Source: Chryseobacterium sp. LAM-KRS1
GTDB taxonomy: Bacteria > Bacteroidota > Bacteroidia > Flavobacteriales > Weeksellaceae
Reading direction: 5' to 3'
Length of the DNA: 64,000 nt
Assembly: GCF_013184525.1 (NCBI RefSeq)
Contig: NZ_JAAOIZ010000005.1
Location: forward strand, 186,001 to 250,000
Shown: positions 25,088-34,409 of the stretch, one piece after another
Position numbering within the stretch: the first letter of the stretch is position 1
How the letters are laid out: every line of letters begins with the position of its first letter
Translations under genes and position numbers: made by a program
Notes under the pieces: generated by a model
Seen by the model: the letters and a program-made list of their open reading frames with translations, nothing else
Database searches by the model: none
Told to the model about the DNA's origin: nothing

Positions 25088-25930
25088 ATGGAAGACGCAA
25101 AAATTGGATTCATCGGATTAGGAAATATGGGGCATCCCATGGCTAAAAATTTAGAAAAAGCAGGATTTCCTTTGTCTGTCTATAACAGAACCACCGAAAA
25201 AGCAAATGATTTTAAGGAGAAGTCAACCGTATATACCAAAGTTACTGAGCTGGTAAAAAACAGTGATGTTATTTTTACAATGCTGACCAATGATACAGCA
25301 GTGCGCCAGGTATATGAAGAAATTCTTTCAGAGGATATTCATGGAAAACTTTTCGTAGATATGAGTACCATTTCTCCACAAGCGACCAATGATATTTCCT
25401 CTGCAGTTAAGATAAAGGAAGCCGGTTTTATCGATGCACCTGTAGCAGGAAGTACCAAACCTGCAGCTGATGGAACATTGATCATCATGGCAGGAGGTGA
25501 TGAAAAGGATCTTAATCTTGCACAACCTTATTTACAAAAGCTGGGAAAGATCAGACATTTAGGAGAGAACGGAAAAGGAATCGCTGCTAAGCTTTCGGTG
25601 AATTATTTTCTGTCTACGCTCTATCAGGGCCTTGCGGAAACGGTCTTATTTTCAGATAAATTGGGAATCGACAGGAAGGACATGCTTGATATCATTAATG
25701 AAAGTGCAAGTGGAAGTGGTGCCACAAAAGTAAAAACACCACTACTGATCAATGATGATTATGCACCGGCATTTGCCCTGGATCTGATGTTAAAAGATAT
25801 CCTTTTAGCCCATAATGCAGGAGCTGATTATCCTTTATCAAAAACGCTTATTGAAACCTATCAATCTGCCCATGATGAAGGATTTGGAAAAGATGATGTT
25901 ATCGGGATCATCAATTATCTTAAGAAATAA
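25088..25930 (+). CDS. NAD(P)-dependent oxidoreductase (3-hydroxyisobutyrate dehydrogenase family)
   Basis: Beta-hydroxyacid dehydrogenase of 280 residues. The N-terminal Rossmann motif is IGFIGLGNMGHPMAKNL (residues 6-22). DAPVAGSTKPAADGTL corresponds to the substrate-binding signature and the catalytic lysine lies in AAKLSVNYFL. The acid substrate is unknown; glyoxylate/succinic semialdehyde reductase-like and 3-hydroxyisobutyrate enzymes share this pattern. It is followed at 20 bases by the PPC-domain gene and then by the LacI regulator, so these may be co-transcribed. A role in hexuronate metabolism is possible but unsupported. Confidence 0.87.
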   Translation: MEDAKIGFIGLGNMGHPMAKNLEKAGFPLSVYNRTTEKANDFKEKSTVYTKVTELVKNSDVIFTMLTNDTAVRQVYEEILSEDIHGKLFVDMSTISPQATNDISSAVKIKEAGFIDAPVAGSTKPAADGTLIIMAGGDEKDLNLAQPYLQKLGKIRHLGENGKGIAAKLSVNYFLSTLYQGLAETVLFSDKLGIDRKDMLDIINESASGSGATKVKTPLLINDDYAPAFALDLMLKDILLAHNAGADYPLSKTLIETYQSAHDEGFGKDDVIGIINYLKK

Positions 25931-25950
25931 TAAGTGTAAACTGAAATATG

Positions 25951-26415
25951 ATGAGTACGAATACTGCTATTTTAAAAGGAAATAACTGGACTGCTAAAAA
26001 AGTAAATTCCACTTATATTGTGAGTGTGAAAAACCATTCAGGTATTGTGGAAGCGTTGACCGATTTTGTAATAAATCAAGACATCAAATCGGGAGAAATA
26101 ACAGGAATTGGTGCTGTAAGTGAAGCGACACTTCGTTATTTTGTGCCCTCAACAAAGAAATATGTAGATAAAACGTTCAATGAACAAATGGAAGTCTCCA
26201 ATATTTCCGGGAATGTTTCTGAGCTCAACGGCCAGCCACTACTCCATTTGCATATCACGTTAGGCAGACAGGATTATACAGCTCTGGCAGGACATCTTTT
26301 GGATGCAAAAATTTGCGGTGCCGGAGAATTTATTTTTTATCCGCTGGATACCAGAATATTCAAGGTCAAAGATGTAGAAGTTGGGATTAATTTTTATGAC
26401 TTTGAAAAGGAATAA
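25951..26415 (+). CDS. PPC-domain (DUF296) protein, histidine-triad copy
   Basis: Single PPC/DUF296 domain, 154 residues. Such stand-alone domains form trimers with a metal site of three conserved histidines. Here the candidates are HLH in LLHLHITLGRQ (two histidines) and GHL in ALAGHLLDAK. Molecular function of bacterial members is unknown; plant relatives are AT-hook DNA-binding proteins, but no AT-hook is present here. ATG at 25951 is chosen over the preceding ATG at 25948; either is possible. A diverged paralogue is encoded at 62519-62974. Confidence 0.83.
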   Translation: MSTNTAILKGNNWTAKKVNSTYIVSVKNHSGIVEALTDFVINQDIKSGEITGIGAVSEATLRYFVPSTKKYVDKTFNEQMEVSNISGNVSELNGQPLLHLHITLGRQDYTALAGHLLDAKICGAGEFIFYPLDTRIFKVKDVEVGINFYDFEKE

Positions 26416-26443
26416 GCTGAATCGATAAAAAGCAATTGATAGA

Positions 26444-27475
26444 ATGACAAAAATTACCATAAAACATATTGCACAAAGTTTGGGACTTTCTGTTTCTTCA
26501 GTTTCTAAAGCTTTAAATGATAGTTATGAAATCAGTGAGGAAACAAAAATAAGAGTTCGGAACTACGCAAAAGAAAATCATTATAAGCCCAATCGCTTAG
26601 CCAAAAGCTTAAAGGGAGGTCATTCCAATACGATTGGAGTAGTCGTCTGTTCCATCAACAATATTTTTGTTTCTCAAATTTTGGATGGAATACAAAAAGC
26701 TTCTTATGAGACAGAATATGATATCATCATCATGCAGAGTCATGAAAATGTAGAAAATGAAAAATCATGTATTGAGGCATTATTGAATAAAGGGGTGGAT
26801 GGCATTTTACTAGCCCCTGTCAGTGAAACATCCAATACAGAATATTTGCGTCAAATCAATTCGGAAGTTTGTCCTGTTGTTTTGTTTGATCGTTTCAATC
26901 CTTCTTTAGAAACGATGAAAATAGGAGTTAATGAATATAAAGGAGCCTTGCAAGCTACTCAGCATCTCATCAGGATTAATCGAAAGAAAATAGTATTTAT
27001 TACAGGATGTCAATTTGGAGAAAATAATCCACGAATTCAAGGATTTAAAAAAGCACTAAAAACCTTAGATATTCCTTTTTATCCCAAATTTATGCTTACC
27101 TGTAATCTTGAAAATAGTGAAATGATGGATCAACAAATTTCGCAGGCACTCACCGAATTATTAAAATCCAAGGTAAAGCCTAATGCTATATTTGGGGCTA
27201 CGGGTGTGATTACAATCCGTGTCCTTGGGATTTTAGCTCAGATGAAGGTGAAAGTACCGGAGGAAATTGCCGTGATTGGATTTTCAAATTTTGATATGCC
27301 CTTTGCTCTTAATCCTTCTCTTTCAAGTATACGTCAACCTACACAAGAGATAGGTTTTACGGCTCTTACTAAACTTGTTGATTTATTAAATATGGAACAA
27401 CATAAAAGACATAGGGCTTATGAAACTATTTTATTGGATACTACAATTCATTTTAATAAATCTACAGATTTGTGA
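26444..27475 (+). CDS. LacI-family transcriptional regulator
   Basis: 343 residues: N-terminal LacI helix-turn-helix and hinge (IAQSLGLSVSSVSKALND at about residues 9-26, then YKPNRLAKSLKGG), followed by a periplasmic-binding-protein-like sensor domain. Its 3' end overlaps that of the hexuronate transporter gene by 14 bases in convergent orientation. Position makes it the likely repressor of the hexuronate genes and perhaps of the polysaccharide locus downstream. A repeated dyad in front of both is a candidate operator. The inducer would be a uronate or catabolite, by inference. Confidence 0.9.
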   Translation: MTKITIKHIAQSLGLSVSSVSKALNDSYEISEETKIRVRNYAKENHYKPNRLAKSLKGGHSNTIGVVVCSINNIFVSQILDGIQKASYETEYDIIIMQSHENVENEKSCIEALLNKGVDGILLAPVSETSNTEYLRQINSEVCPVVLFDRFNPSLETMKIGVNEYKGALQATQHLIRINRKKIVFITGCQFGENNPRIQGFKKALKTLDIPFYPKFMLTCNLENSEMMDQQISQALTELLKSKVKPNAIFGATGVITIRVLGILAQMKVKVPEEIAVIGFSNFDMPFALNPSLSSIRQPTQEIGFTALTKLVDLLNMEQHKRHRAYETILLDTTIHFNKSTDL

Positions 27476-28844
27476 TTTCTTCTATTCTGATGATTTTTGC
27501 CTTTGGGACCAGCAGTTTCATAATGATCCATGCCACAAGATAGGCAACAGCACAAGCTGAAAATACTAATGTATATCCTAGGTTGGGATCTTCGATTCGG
27601 TGATAATAGTCAAAGACTTTTCCTACAAAAAAAGAAACGAGTGCTCCACCCATCCCGCCTGCCATGCCTCCAATTCCTGTAATACTTGCTGTTGCTGCTT
27701 TGGGAAATATATCCGAGGCAGTAGTGTATACATTGGCTGACCAGGCTTGGTGTGCAGAAGCTGCTAATCCGATTAAAATAACAGGAACCCAATATGATAT
27801 TCCGGATAAAGGCTGAACTAAAAAAAGAACGATCAATGGAACTAAAGTAATATAAAACATTGCTTTCATCCTGCCATCATAAGGAGCAAATCCTTTATTG
27901 ATAAAATACATGGACAGCCATCCTCCGCAAATACTTCCGATCATGGTCATGGTATACAATACACTTAAAGGAAGTATAATATCCGAGCCTGAAAGATGGA
28001 ATTTTTTGTTCAGGTAGGATGGCAGCCAAAACAAGAAAAACCACCATACTCCATCTGTTAGGAATTTGGCTAATGAGTATGACCAGGTTTGTTTAAACGT
28101 CAACAGCTTTAGCCAGGAGACTTTATATTCCTTTTCTTCTTCAGCTTTTATGTCAGAAGTCGAATCTGATAATATATAGTTTAACTCCTCAGGTGACAAT
28201 CTTTTTTGTTTTACCGGGGTATCATAAAAAATCAACCATAAGATCAACCAGAAAAAGCCTAAAGAGCCAATGATAATAAAAGCACTTTGCCAGCCATAAT
28301 AATATGCCAGCCACGGAACTGTGAGCGGCGCGAGTATAGCTCCGACATTTGAACCTGAATTAAAGATTCCGGTAGCCAAAGCACGTTCTTTTTTTGGGAA
28401 GTATTCCGCGGTTGCCTTAATGGCTGCAGGGAAATTTGCGGATTCTCCCACACCAAGAATCAGACGTGCAATAATGAATCCCGTCACCGAAATAGAAAGT
28501 CCGCTGAAACCTAATACCCCTAATATTTGGACTGAAACCTCACCCATTGGGATTGCAAAAGCGTGAATAATAGCTCCGACAGACCAAATGACCAAAGCAA
28601 TCGCATATCCTTTTTTCGTTCCCATTTTATCTACAAATCTGCCTGCCAGCAACATGAAAAAAGCGTAAGAAAGTTGGAAAATAGCTGTGATGATCCCATA
28701 ATCTGAATTGGACCATTGAAATTGTTCTTCCAAAACAGGATGAAGCAAACTCAGAACCTGACGATCGAGATAATTAATGGTTGTTCCAAAAAATAGTAAT
28801 GAACAAATAACCCATCTATAGTTTTTCACCCTATTGCTTTCCAT
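27462..28844 (-). CDS. Hexuronate MFS transporter (ExuT-like)
   Basis: Major facilitator of the anion:cation symporter family, 460 residues with about 12 membrane segments. FFGTTINYLDRQVLSLL at about residues 18-34 is the hallmark of ExuT/GudP-type acid-sugar permeases, and GESANFPAAIKATAEYFPKK is the conserved loop after helix 4. It should import glucuronate or galacturonate by proton symport. It ends the minus-strand operon with uxaC, uxuA and the short-chain oxidoreductase, 5 bases after uxaC. Confidence 0.9.
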   Translation of the reverse strand: MESNRVKNYRWVICSLLFFGTTINYLDRQVLSLLHPVLEEQFQWSNSDYGIITAIFQLSYAFFMLLAGRFVDKMGTKKGYAIALVIWSVGAIIHAFAIPMGEVSVQILGVLGFSGLSISVTGFIIARLILGVGESANFPAAIKATAEYFPKKERALATGIFNSGSNVGAILAPLTVPWLAYYYGWQSAFIIIGSLGFFWLILWLIFYDTPVKQKRLSPEELNYILSDSTSDIKAEEEKEYKVSWLKLLTFKQTWSYSLAKFLTDGVWWFFLFWLPSYLNKKFHLSGSDIILPLSVLYTMTMIGSICGGWLSMYFINKGFAPYDGRMKAMFYITLVPLIVLFLVQPLSGISYWVPVILIGLAASAHQAWSANVYTTASDIFPKAATASITGIGGMAGGMGGALVSFFVGKVFDYYHRIEDPNLGYTLVFSACAVAYLVAWIIMKLLVPKAKIIRIEEITNL

Positions 28845-28849
28845 AGCTT

Positions 28850-30253
28850 TTATAAATTGAAATAGTTTTTAATATTTTGATAACAAATATCTTTGATGAC
28901 CGATCCGATAAAAGGAATATCATGAGGAAGATATCCCTTTCTGATATCATTGGCTAATAAATTACACAGTAGCCTGCGAAAATAATCGTGTCGGGAATAC
29001 GAAACAAACGATCTCGAGTCTGTAGTCATTCCTATAAAAGTGCTTAATAAACCAATATTAGAAAGTTCATTCAGATGTTGTGTCATTCCATCGAGATGAT
29101 CGAGAAACCACCACGCAGACCCTAATTGTATTTTTCCCTTAATTCCATCCCCTTGAAAATTTCCTATCATAGCTGCAAACAAAGCATTATCAGAGGGATT
29201 AAGATTATAGATAATCGTTTTAGCTAATTGTGCCTCTCCTTCCATGTGGCTTAGGAAAAAAGAAAGTTGTGTAGCCTGGGCATAATCCCCAATGGAATCA
29301 TATCCTTGATTAGAACCTGCAATCTTAGCTTTGTTAATATTTCCATCACGAAGAGCACCGAGATGGAATTGTTGTACCCAGCCTTTGTCATAATATAACT
29401 TGCATAATTCTGTTAAAACATAAAATGTGAAACTCGTATGAACTTTTTCTGCCTGGGAATCATCGCCATTCATTACCTGTTGAAAAATCTGATCGGCTTC
29501 TTCTATAGTGAAATGCGGAACCGGCATTGAGGGAAAGCTATGATCGGATGAGACACAGCCTGCCAGATGAAAATAATCAATCCTTTTTTTTAGCGCTGCA
29601 ATCAGGGATTCAAAATTACTGATCTTCGTGTAGCTGACTTGTTCTAATTGTTGGATATAGTTTCTATAACCATCCCCCTGATTGATATTGAAAACTTGAT
29701 CTGGTCGAAAAGAAGGAAGTACTTTTATGCCAGATTCTTCTTGCCTTAATTGTTGATGGTCCATGAGCGAGTCAATAGGGTCATCTGTGGTTCCCTGCAT
29801 TTCCACATTAAAGTTTTGCAAAATTTTCCTCGGTTTAAAATCTTCACTTTGCAGCTGCTCTAAAGTCTGGTTATAAATTCGATCTGCCGTATTAGGATTT
29901 AATAATTCTTTGATTCCAAAAGGATTTTTAAGTTCCATATGAGTCCAGTGGAACAAAGGACTTCTTATAGTATAAGGTACTACCTCTGCCCACTTCCTAA
30001 ATTTTTCCCTTGGATCTACCTCTCCGGTAATAAATAATTCCTCTACACCAAAAGCCCTCATTGCCCGCCATTTGTAATGATCATCCTGAAGCCATAGTTC
30101 AGTCATATTTTCAAATGGTTGATTACGGGCTAAAATATGCGGTGATAAATGAGAATGATAATCAATAATAGGCTGCGGAGCCGCGTAATCAAAATAGAGC
30201 TTCTCTGCTACAGATGATTCCAAAATAAAATTATTTTGCAAGAAATATTCCAT
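28850..30253 (-). CDS. uxaC: Glucuronate isomerase UxaC
   Basis: Uronate isomerase of 467 residues, the usual length, converting D-glucuronate to D-fructuronate (and galacturonate to tagaturonate). Family segments: IIDYHSHLSPH near residue 30 with metal-binding histidines, FGVEELFITG, TTDDPIDSLMDHQ, LPSFRPDQVFNI, and the C-terminal GMTTDSRSFVSYSRHDYFRR. It lies 10 bases after uxuA and before the transporter gene in the same operon. Confidence 0.95.
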   Translation of the reverse strand: MEYFLQNNFILESSVAEKLYFDYAAPQPIIDYHSHLSPHILARNQPFENMTELWLQDDHYKWRAMRAFGVEELFITGEVDPREKFRKWAEVVPYTIRSPLFHWTHMELKNPFGIKELLNPNTADRIYNQTLEQLQSEDFKPRKILQNFNVEMQGTTDDPIDSLMDHQQLRQEESGIKVLPSFRPDQVFNINQGDGYRNYIQQLEQVSYTKISNFESLIAALKKRIDYFHLAGCVSSDHSFPSMPVPHFTIEEADQIFQQVMNGDDSQAEKVHTSFTFYVLTELCKLYYDKGWVQQFHLGALRDGNINKAKIAGSNQGYDSIGDYAQATQLSFFLSHMEGEAQLAKTIIYNLNPSDNALFAAMIGNFQGDGIKGKIQLGSAWWFLDHLDGMTQHLNELSNIGLLSTFIGMTTDSRSFVSYSRHDYFRRLLCNLLANDIRKGYLPHDIPFIGSVIKDICYQNIKNYFNL

Positions 30254-30263
30254 ATAATATTGA

Positions 30264-31424
30264 TTATTGTCCTAAAATTCCCATTTCCAGTCCCCTTAGT
30301 TCTGCCAGTCCCCGCAATCTGCCGATCGCAGAATAGCCCGGATTGGTTATCTTATTCATATCATCCATCATTTGATGACCGTGATCCGGCCTGAATGGAA
30401 TTGGAATGCTTCTTTTTTGATTTTCAGTAGTAATCGCTTTCATAATATGATACATATCTACATCACCATTCAAATGATCTGCTTCGTAAAAATTTCCGAT
30501 TTTATCCTTTTTGACATTGCGGAGATGGATAAAGTTTACCCGGTCTTTTACCAAATCAAAGATCTCAGGAATATTATTATGGATACCGGCTCCTAAAGAC
30601 CCGGTACAGAAACAAACACCATTGAACTCATCATTTATGGTGTTTAACAGATACTCAAAGTCTTCTTTATGACTTAAAATTCTTGGCAATCCCAGAATAG
30701 GATAAGGAGGATCATCAGGATGAATGGTCATTTTTATTTTCTCTTTCCGGCAAACAGAAGCGATAGATTCTAAGAAATGTTTTAAATTGGCCCGCAATCC
30801 TTCAGTTCCGATATTTTTATAGACGTCTATACTCTTTCTGAGGCTTTCCAGAGTAATGTTCTTTTCTCCTGGTATTCCCATTAAAATATTTTCAGACAAT
30901 ACTTTACGCTCTTCCGCTGTTATGTTTTCCTTTTTTTCATCAACCGCTTTTAAGATCAGGTCCGAATAGTCATTGATAGCGCCTTCACGTTGTAACAGGT
31001 GTATATCGAAGTAAGCAAGATCAATCCAATCGAAATACAATGCTTTTGAACCATCTTCCATTTCTAAATCCAATTGGGTTCTTGTCCAGTCTAAAACCGG
31101 CATAAAATTGTAGCAAATCGTTTTGATATGGCAGGCACTTAGATTGGCTAATGTTTGACAGTAATTTTTTATATATTTTTCTGAATCTCCTGACCGGGTT
31201 TTTATGGATTCATGAACCGGAACGCTTTCAACAACCGACCAGGTTAATCCGGAGGATTCTATCATTTCTTTTCGCCGGATAATTTCTTCTTTTGTCCATA
31301 TTTCCCCATGAGGAATGTGGTGCAGTGCTGTTACAATTCCTGTAGCACCTGCTTGTTTTGCATGTTGTAAGGATACAGGGTCCTGAGGACCATACCATCT
31401 CCATGTTTGTTCCAATTTATTCAT
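30264..31424 (-). CDS. uxuA: Mannonate dehydratase UxuA
   Basis: Dehydrates D-mannonate to 2-keto-3-deoxygluconate. 386 residues from the ATG at 31422-31424, which gives the typical N terminus ending in WRWYGPQDPVSL; longer frames run into the upstream gene. Conserved features are ATGIVTALHHIPHGE, KMTIHPDDPPYPILGLPRI, CTGSLGAG, FIHLRNVKK and FRPDHGHQMMDD, including the metal-binding Cys and His residues. It stands 13 bases after the short-chain oxidoreductase gene. Confidence 0.96.
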   Translation of the reverse strand: MNKLEQTWRWYGPQDPVSLQHAKQAGATGIVTALHHIPHGEIWTKEEIIRRKEMIESSGLTWSVVESVPVHESIKTRSGDSEKYIKNYCQTLANLSACHIKTICYNFMPVLDWTRTQLDLEMEDGSKALYFDWIDLAYFDIHLLQREGAINDYSDLILKAVDEKKENITAEERKVLSENILMGIPGEKNITLESLRKSIDVYKNIGTEGLRANLKHFLESIASVCRKEKIKMTIHPDDPPYPILGLPRILSHKEDFEYLLNTINDEFNGVCFCTGSLGAGIHNNIPEIFDLVKDRVNFIHLRNVKKDKIGNFYEADHLNGDVDMYHIMKAITTENQKRSIPIPFRPDHGHQMMDDMNKITNPGYSAIGRLRGLAELRGLEMGILGQ

Positions 31425-31437
31425 TCTTAATTTTATT

Positions 31438-32259
31438 TTAAACACCACTCCATGCACTAAATCCACCATCTACAAATATCGTTTCTCCATTCACAAATAC
31501 CGATGCATTACTGAGCAGATAAACCAATGTTCCTTGTAATTCTGTGGGGAGTCCAAGCCTTGAGAATGGAGTATGATTGATAAATTTTTGCGCCCTCGAA
31601 GTATAGTTTCCATTTTCATCAATCAGGAGATTCTTATTTTGGATCGTAAGAAATACCCCCGGAGCAATAGCATTCATGCGAACCTGGTCTCCGTAACGAA
31701 GTGCCAGTTCTGTTGCCATCCATTTTGTGTATCCTTCAATACCATGTTTGGCAACAGTATAGCCTAATACACGGGTTAAAGAGCGGTCTGCTGCCAAAGA
31801 GGAAATGTTTACAATAGCTCCTTTGCCTTTTTCTGCAATCACCTGACCCAGAATATGGGTTGGGATCATAGTCCCATAAAGGTTGAGTTCAATAGCTTTT
31901 CTGATATTATGCAGATTTAAAGAAAACAGATCCTGTTCAGGTTCTAATGTTGAACCGGCAATATTTCCTCCAGCGGCATTTACCAATCCATCTATTGTCC
32001 CAAACCTGGTAAGAATTTCTTCTCTTGCTCTTACCATATCTTCTTCAAGTAAAACATCCCCTATGACAACCAATGCTTCCGAACCTAGACTTTCAGCCAA
32101 TATTTTCCGCTCATTTGCTCTGGCTTCAGACTTTCCCATGATGACAACCTTGGCACCGGCTTCCGCTACCGCTGTTACAAAAGCCTCTCCCAAGACTCCT
32201 GTTGCTCCGGTTATAACAATTACTTTATCTTGTAATGAAAATTGATTTAATATTCCCAT
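31438..32259 (-). CDS. Short-chain D-mannonate/fructuronate oxidoreductase
   Basis: Classical SDR of 273 residues: cofactor loop GATGVLGEAF (residues 18-27), NAAGGN, catalytic Ser in IVNISSLAA and YxxxK in GYTVAKHG. First gene of the operon with uxuA, uxaC and the transporter, so it most likely reduces fructuronate to mannonate, replacing the unrelated long-chain UxuB of enterobacteria. 2-dehydro-3-deoxygluconate 5-dehydrogenase (KduD) is the alternative, and the PL8/GH88 enzymes nearby would need such an activity, but the uxuA/uxaC context favours the first. Confidence 0.85.
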   Translation of the reverse strand: MGILNQFSLQDKVIVITGATGVLGEAFVTAVAEAGAKVVIMGKSEARANERKILAESLGSEALVVIGDVLLEEDMVRAREEILTRFGTIDGLVNAAGGNIAGSTLEPEQDLFSLNLHNIRKAIELNLYGTMIPTHILGQVIAEKGKGAIVNISSLAADRSLTRVLGYTVAKHGIEGYTKWMATELALRYGDQVRMNAIAPGVFLTIQNKNLLIDENGNYTSRAQKFINHTPFSRLGLPTELQGTLVYLLSNASVFVNGETIFVDGGFSAWSGV

Positions 32260-32335
32260 CGGCTTGCATATTATAGAGGATGTAATGTAAATACAAATTT
32301 TTATTTCAGATCTATTTTTTTAAATTACCTACTAA

Positions 32336-32346
32336 AACGTATTCGT
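32336..32346. promoter_or_regulatory. Candidate LacI operator, hexuronate divergent region
   Basis: AACGTATTCGT contains the dyad ACG-N4-CGT with the paired inner bases of a LacI-type site. It lies midway between the divergent SDR-uxuA-uxaC operon and kdgK. The near-identical AACGTTTTCGT occurs at 34221-34231 ahead of the polysaccharide locus. Confidence 0.5.
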
Positions 32347-32417
32347 AACTTTTTGCTGTCATATTTTTAAATAGCGTTATAGATCTTTATTTTTACTTTA
32401 TCAATATTTGAATTTTT

Positions 32418-33410
32418 ATGCACAAAGTACTTTCGTTGGGTGAACTGCTTTTAAGATTTGAGACGTATGCAGATCCGGAAATATCGGAAGCCTCCTCTGG
32501 TTTGTTTAAAATGTATCCCGGGGGATCAGAAGCCAATGTTTCTGTAGTATTATCCACATTGGAAATCCCGGTTTCTTATTTTACGGCAGTTCCTGATCAT
32601 ATATTAGCAAAAAATGCTTTGGAAGTACTCGAACATAAAGGGGTTGATATTTCTAAAGTTTTAATTCAGGGAGATCGGATAGGTTTATATTTTTTAGAGG
32701 GATACAACGGTCTCACCACCGGCGAAGTAGTTTATGATCGAAAGTTTTCTTCATTTTACAATATAGATGAAGAATACCTTGACTGGGATCAATTATTCGA
32801 AGGATGTACATGGTTTCACTGGAGTGCCATTACTCCTTCTCTATCGGAAAGATGGATTCACATCATGAAAAAAGTTTTAAAGGAAGCCAAAAAGAGGAAT
32901 CTGTTTATTTCAGTAGATCTAAATTATCGCAACAGATTATGGGATTTTGGAATAGATCCTAAAGAGGCAATGCTCGAATTGGTCACATTTTGTGATGTCA
33001 TTATGGGAAATATCTGGTCATCCCACCTCATGTTGGGAACTTCAATACAAGAAGATTTTGATAGAAATACCTCTAAACAAGATTATTACATTTTTTCTGA
33101 GAAAGTAAGCCTGGAAATCTTCACTCAATTTCCACAATGTCAACATATTGCTAATACATTCAGGTTTATGGATCATCCAAAACATAACCTCTTCTATGGA
33201 ACTTATCACACCCGGGACGGAAACTGGATTTCTGAGTCTTATGAAACAATGGAGGTGGTAGATAGAATTGGTAGTGGAGACGCTTTTATGGGGGGATTGA
33301 TTTATGGAATTTGTCAGAATAATAACCCCAGGGAGATTATAGACTTTGCAACACGCATGGGATTTGAAAAATTATTTATTCCCGGTGATTTTTATAGCAA
33401 GATAATATAA
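32418..33410 (+). CDS. kdgK: 2-keto-3-deoxygluconate kinase (PfkB family)
   Basis: Ribokinase-like sugar kinase of 330 residues phosphorylating 2-keto-3-deoxygluconate. The N-terminal substrate region contains YPGGSEANVSVVLSTL (about residues 33-48), and the C-terminal PfkB signature with catalytic Asp is RIGSGDAFMGGLIYG (about 283-297). It is followed 20 bases later by the KDPG aldolase gene, and together they complete conversion of mannonate-derived KDG to pyruvate and glyceraldehyde-3-phosphate. Confidence 0.92.
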   Translation: MHKVLSLGELLLRFETYADPEISEASSGLFKMYPGGSEANVSVVLSTLEIPVSYFTAVPDHILAKNALEVLEHKGVDISKVLIQGDRIGLYFLEGYNGLTTGEVVYDRKFSSFYNIDEEYLDWDQLFEGCTWFHWSAITPSLSERWIHIMKKVLKEAKKRNLFISVDLNYRNRLWDFGIDPKEAMLELVTFCDVIMGNIWSSHLMLGTSIQEDFDRNTSKQDYYIFSEKVSLEIFTQFPQCQHIANTFRFMDHPKHNLFYGTYHTRDGNWISESYETMEVVDRIGSGDAFMGGLIYGICQNNNPREIIDFATRMGFEKLFIPGDFYSKII

Positions 33411-33430
33411 GTAACAATCCTTTCATAATT

Positions 33431-34057
33431 ATGAATACCATTATCAACACGATCGAAGCTTACCCTATTATTCCTGTATACTATCATAATGATCCTGCAC
33501 GATGCATTGAAGCGTTTAATAGGTCATATCAGGCAGGAATCCGGGTTTTTGAATTTGTCAACCGGGGAGAGAAAGCAGAAGAAAACTTTAAAAAAATAGT
33601 GGATTATCGCGACAAGTATGCTAAAGAAATAGTTTTGGGGGCTGGTACCATTACATCACGAAAGCAAGCGGAAACCTTTATCGGCTTAAATGCTGATTTC
33701 CTTGTTAGTCCTGTAGTCCTTCCCGAGATCGCGGAAGCAGCAGCTATTCATCATAAAATATGGATTCCGGGAGCTATGACACCCACAGAGATTGCTATAT
33801 GCTCGAATCTTGGAGCAAAAATGATCAAAATATTTCCGGCCAGTGTTATTGGGACTTCTTTTTTAAAAGGAATCAAACCTTTATTTCCCCATTTAAAATT
33901 TATGGTTACAGGAGGAATACCGTTAGAGATTGAGGAGATAAAAAAATGGTTCGAGGCGGGTGCTTCAGCAATAGGGTTAGGAGAAGCTTTATTGAAACTA
34001 TTAGAATCCCCTGACGAATTCCACAAATTGATCAATACTCTAATTTATAGTAAATAA
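33431..34057 (+). CDS. kdgA: KDPG/KHG aldolase
   Basis: Class I aldolase of 208 residues that splits 2-keto-3-deoxy-6-phosphogluconate into pyruvate and glyceraldehyde-3-phosphate. The Schiff-base lysine is K133 in GAKMIKIFPAS, and LGAGTITSRKQA and WIPGAMTPTEIA are family segments. The usual E-V-T-L-R strand reads VFEFVNRG here, as in other Bacteroidota copies. It ends the plus-strand pair with kdgK and is followed by a strong hairpin. Confidence 0.93.
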   Translation: MNTIINTIEAYPIIPVYYHNDPARCIEAFNRSYQAGIRVFEFVNRGEKAEENFKKIVDYRDKYAKEIVLGAGTITSRKQAETFIGLNADFLVSPVVLPEIAEAAAIHHKIWIPGAMTPTEIAICSNLGAKMIKIFPASVIGTSFLKGIKPLFPHLKFMVTGGIPLEIEEIKKWFEAGASAIGLGEALLKLLESPDEFHKLINTLIYSK

Positions 34058-34066
34058 ACGCAATTT

Positions 34067-34103
34067 TTGGTAAGGCTTAAATGATTATCCTAAGCCCTAC
34101 CAA
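34067..34103 (+). terminator. Terminator-like hairpin after kdgA
   Basis: TTGGTAAGGCTTA (34067-34079) pairs with TAAGCCCTACCAA (34091-34103), 12 of 13 positions, around an 11-base loop, starting about 10 bases after the stop codon. The T-tract behind it is short (TTTAAAAAA), so termination could be partial. Confidence 0.65.
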
Positions 34104-34409
34104 TTTAAAAAATCAATTTTCTTACATCAAAAAAAGGATTCCATATCTGTTATTTTTAGCAGGTTAATACTTGTATCATAGTAATTTACAGTGGTATTCT
34201 TTCCATATTATGATAACTATAACGTTTTCGTGAAAATATTTGTAAATAATATTTCGTAAGTAATTAATAATCATATGATTGTGTTTAGGTGATCGTTTTT
34301 AAAGGCGTGAAACAAATGTTAGAAAATAAGGGTAAAGAATAACAATACTCATAATAATTGTATTATTGATAATTAATGTTTCATTTACGAATCAAAAAAC
34401 CAATGTATT
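34104..34409. other. Leader region of the polysaccharide locus
   Basis: About 300 AT-rich bases between the kdgA hairpin and the M60 peptidase gene, without coding sequence. It contains the candidate LacI dyad at 34221-34231 and isolated half-site-like sequences (TTTCGTAAG at 34252-34260 and TTTACGAATC near 34384). No clear -33/-7 promoter was recognised. Confidence 0.5.
34221..34231. promoter_or_regulatory. Candidate LacI operator, polysaccharide locus
   Basis: AACGTTTTCGT, one base different from AACGTATTCGT in the kdgK/SDR divergent region, about 180 bases before the first gene of the locus. The shared sequence would put glycan degradation and uronate catabolism under one regulator. Confidence 0.5.

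Noticed and set aside
31425..31469. Longer uxuA start
   Set aside because: It overlaps the end of the SDR gene and gives a non-conserved N terminus; the ATG at 31424 fits the family.
31438..32259. Calling the SDR KduD
   Set aside because: It is the first gene before uxuA and uxaC and there is no kduI; kept only as an alternative.
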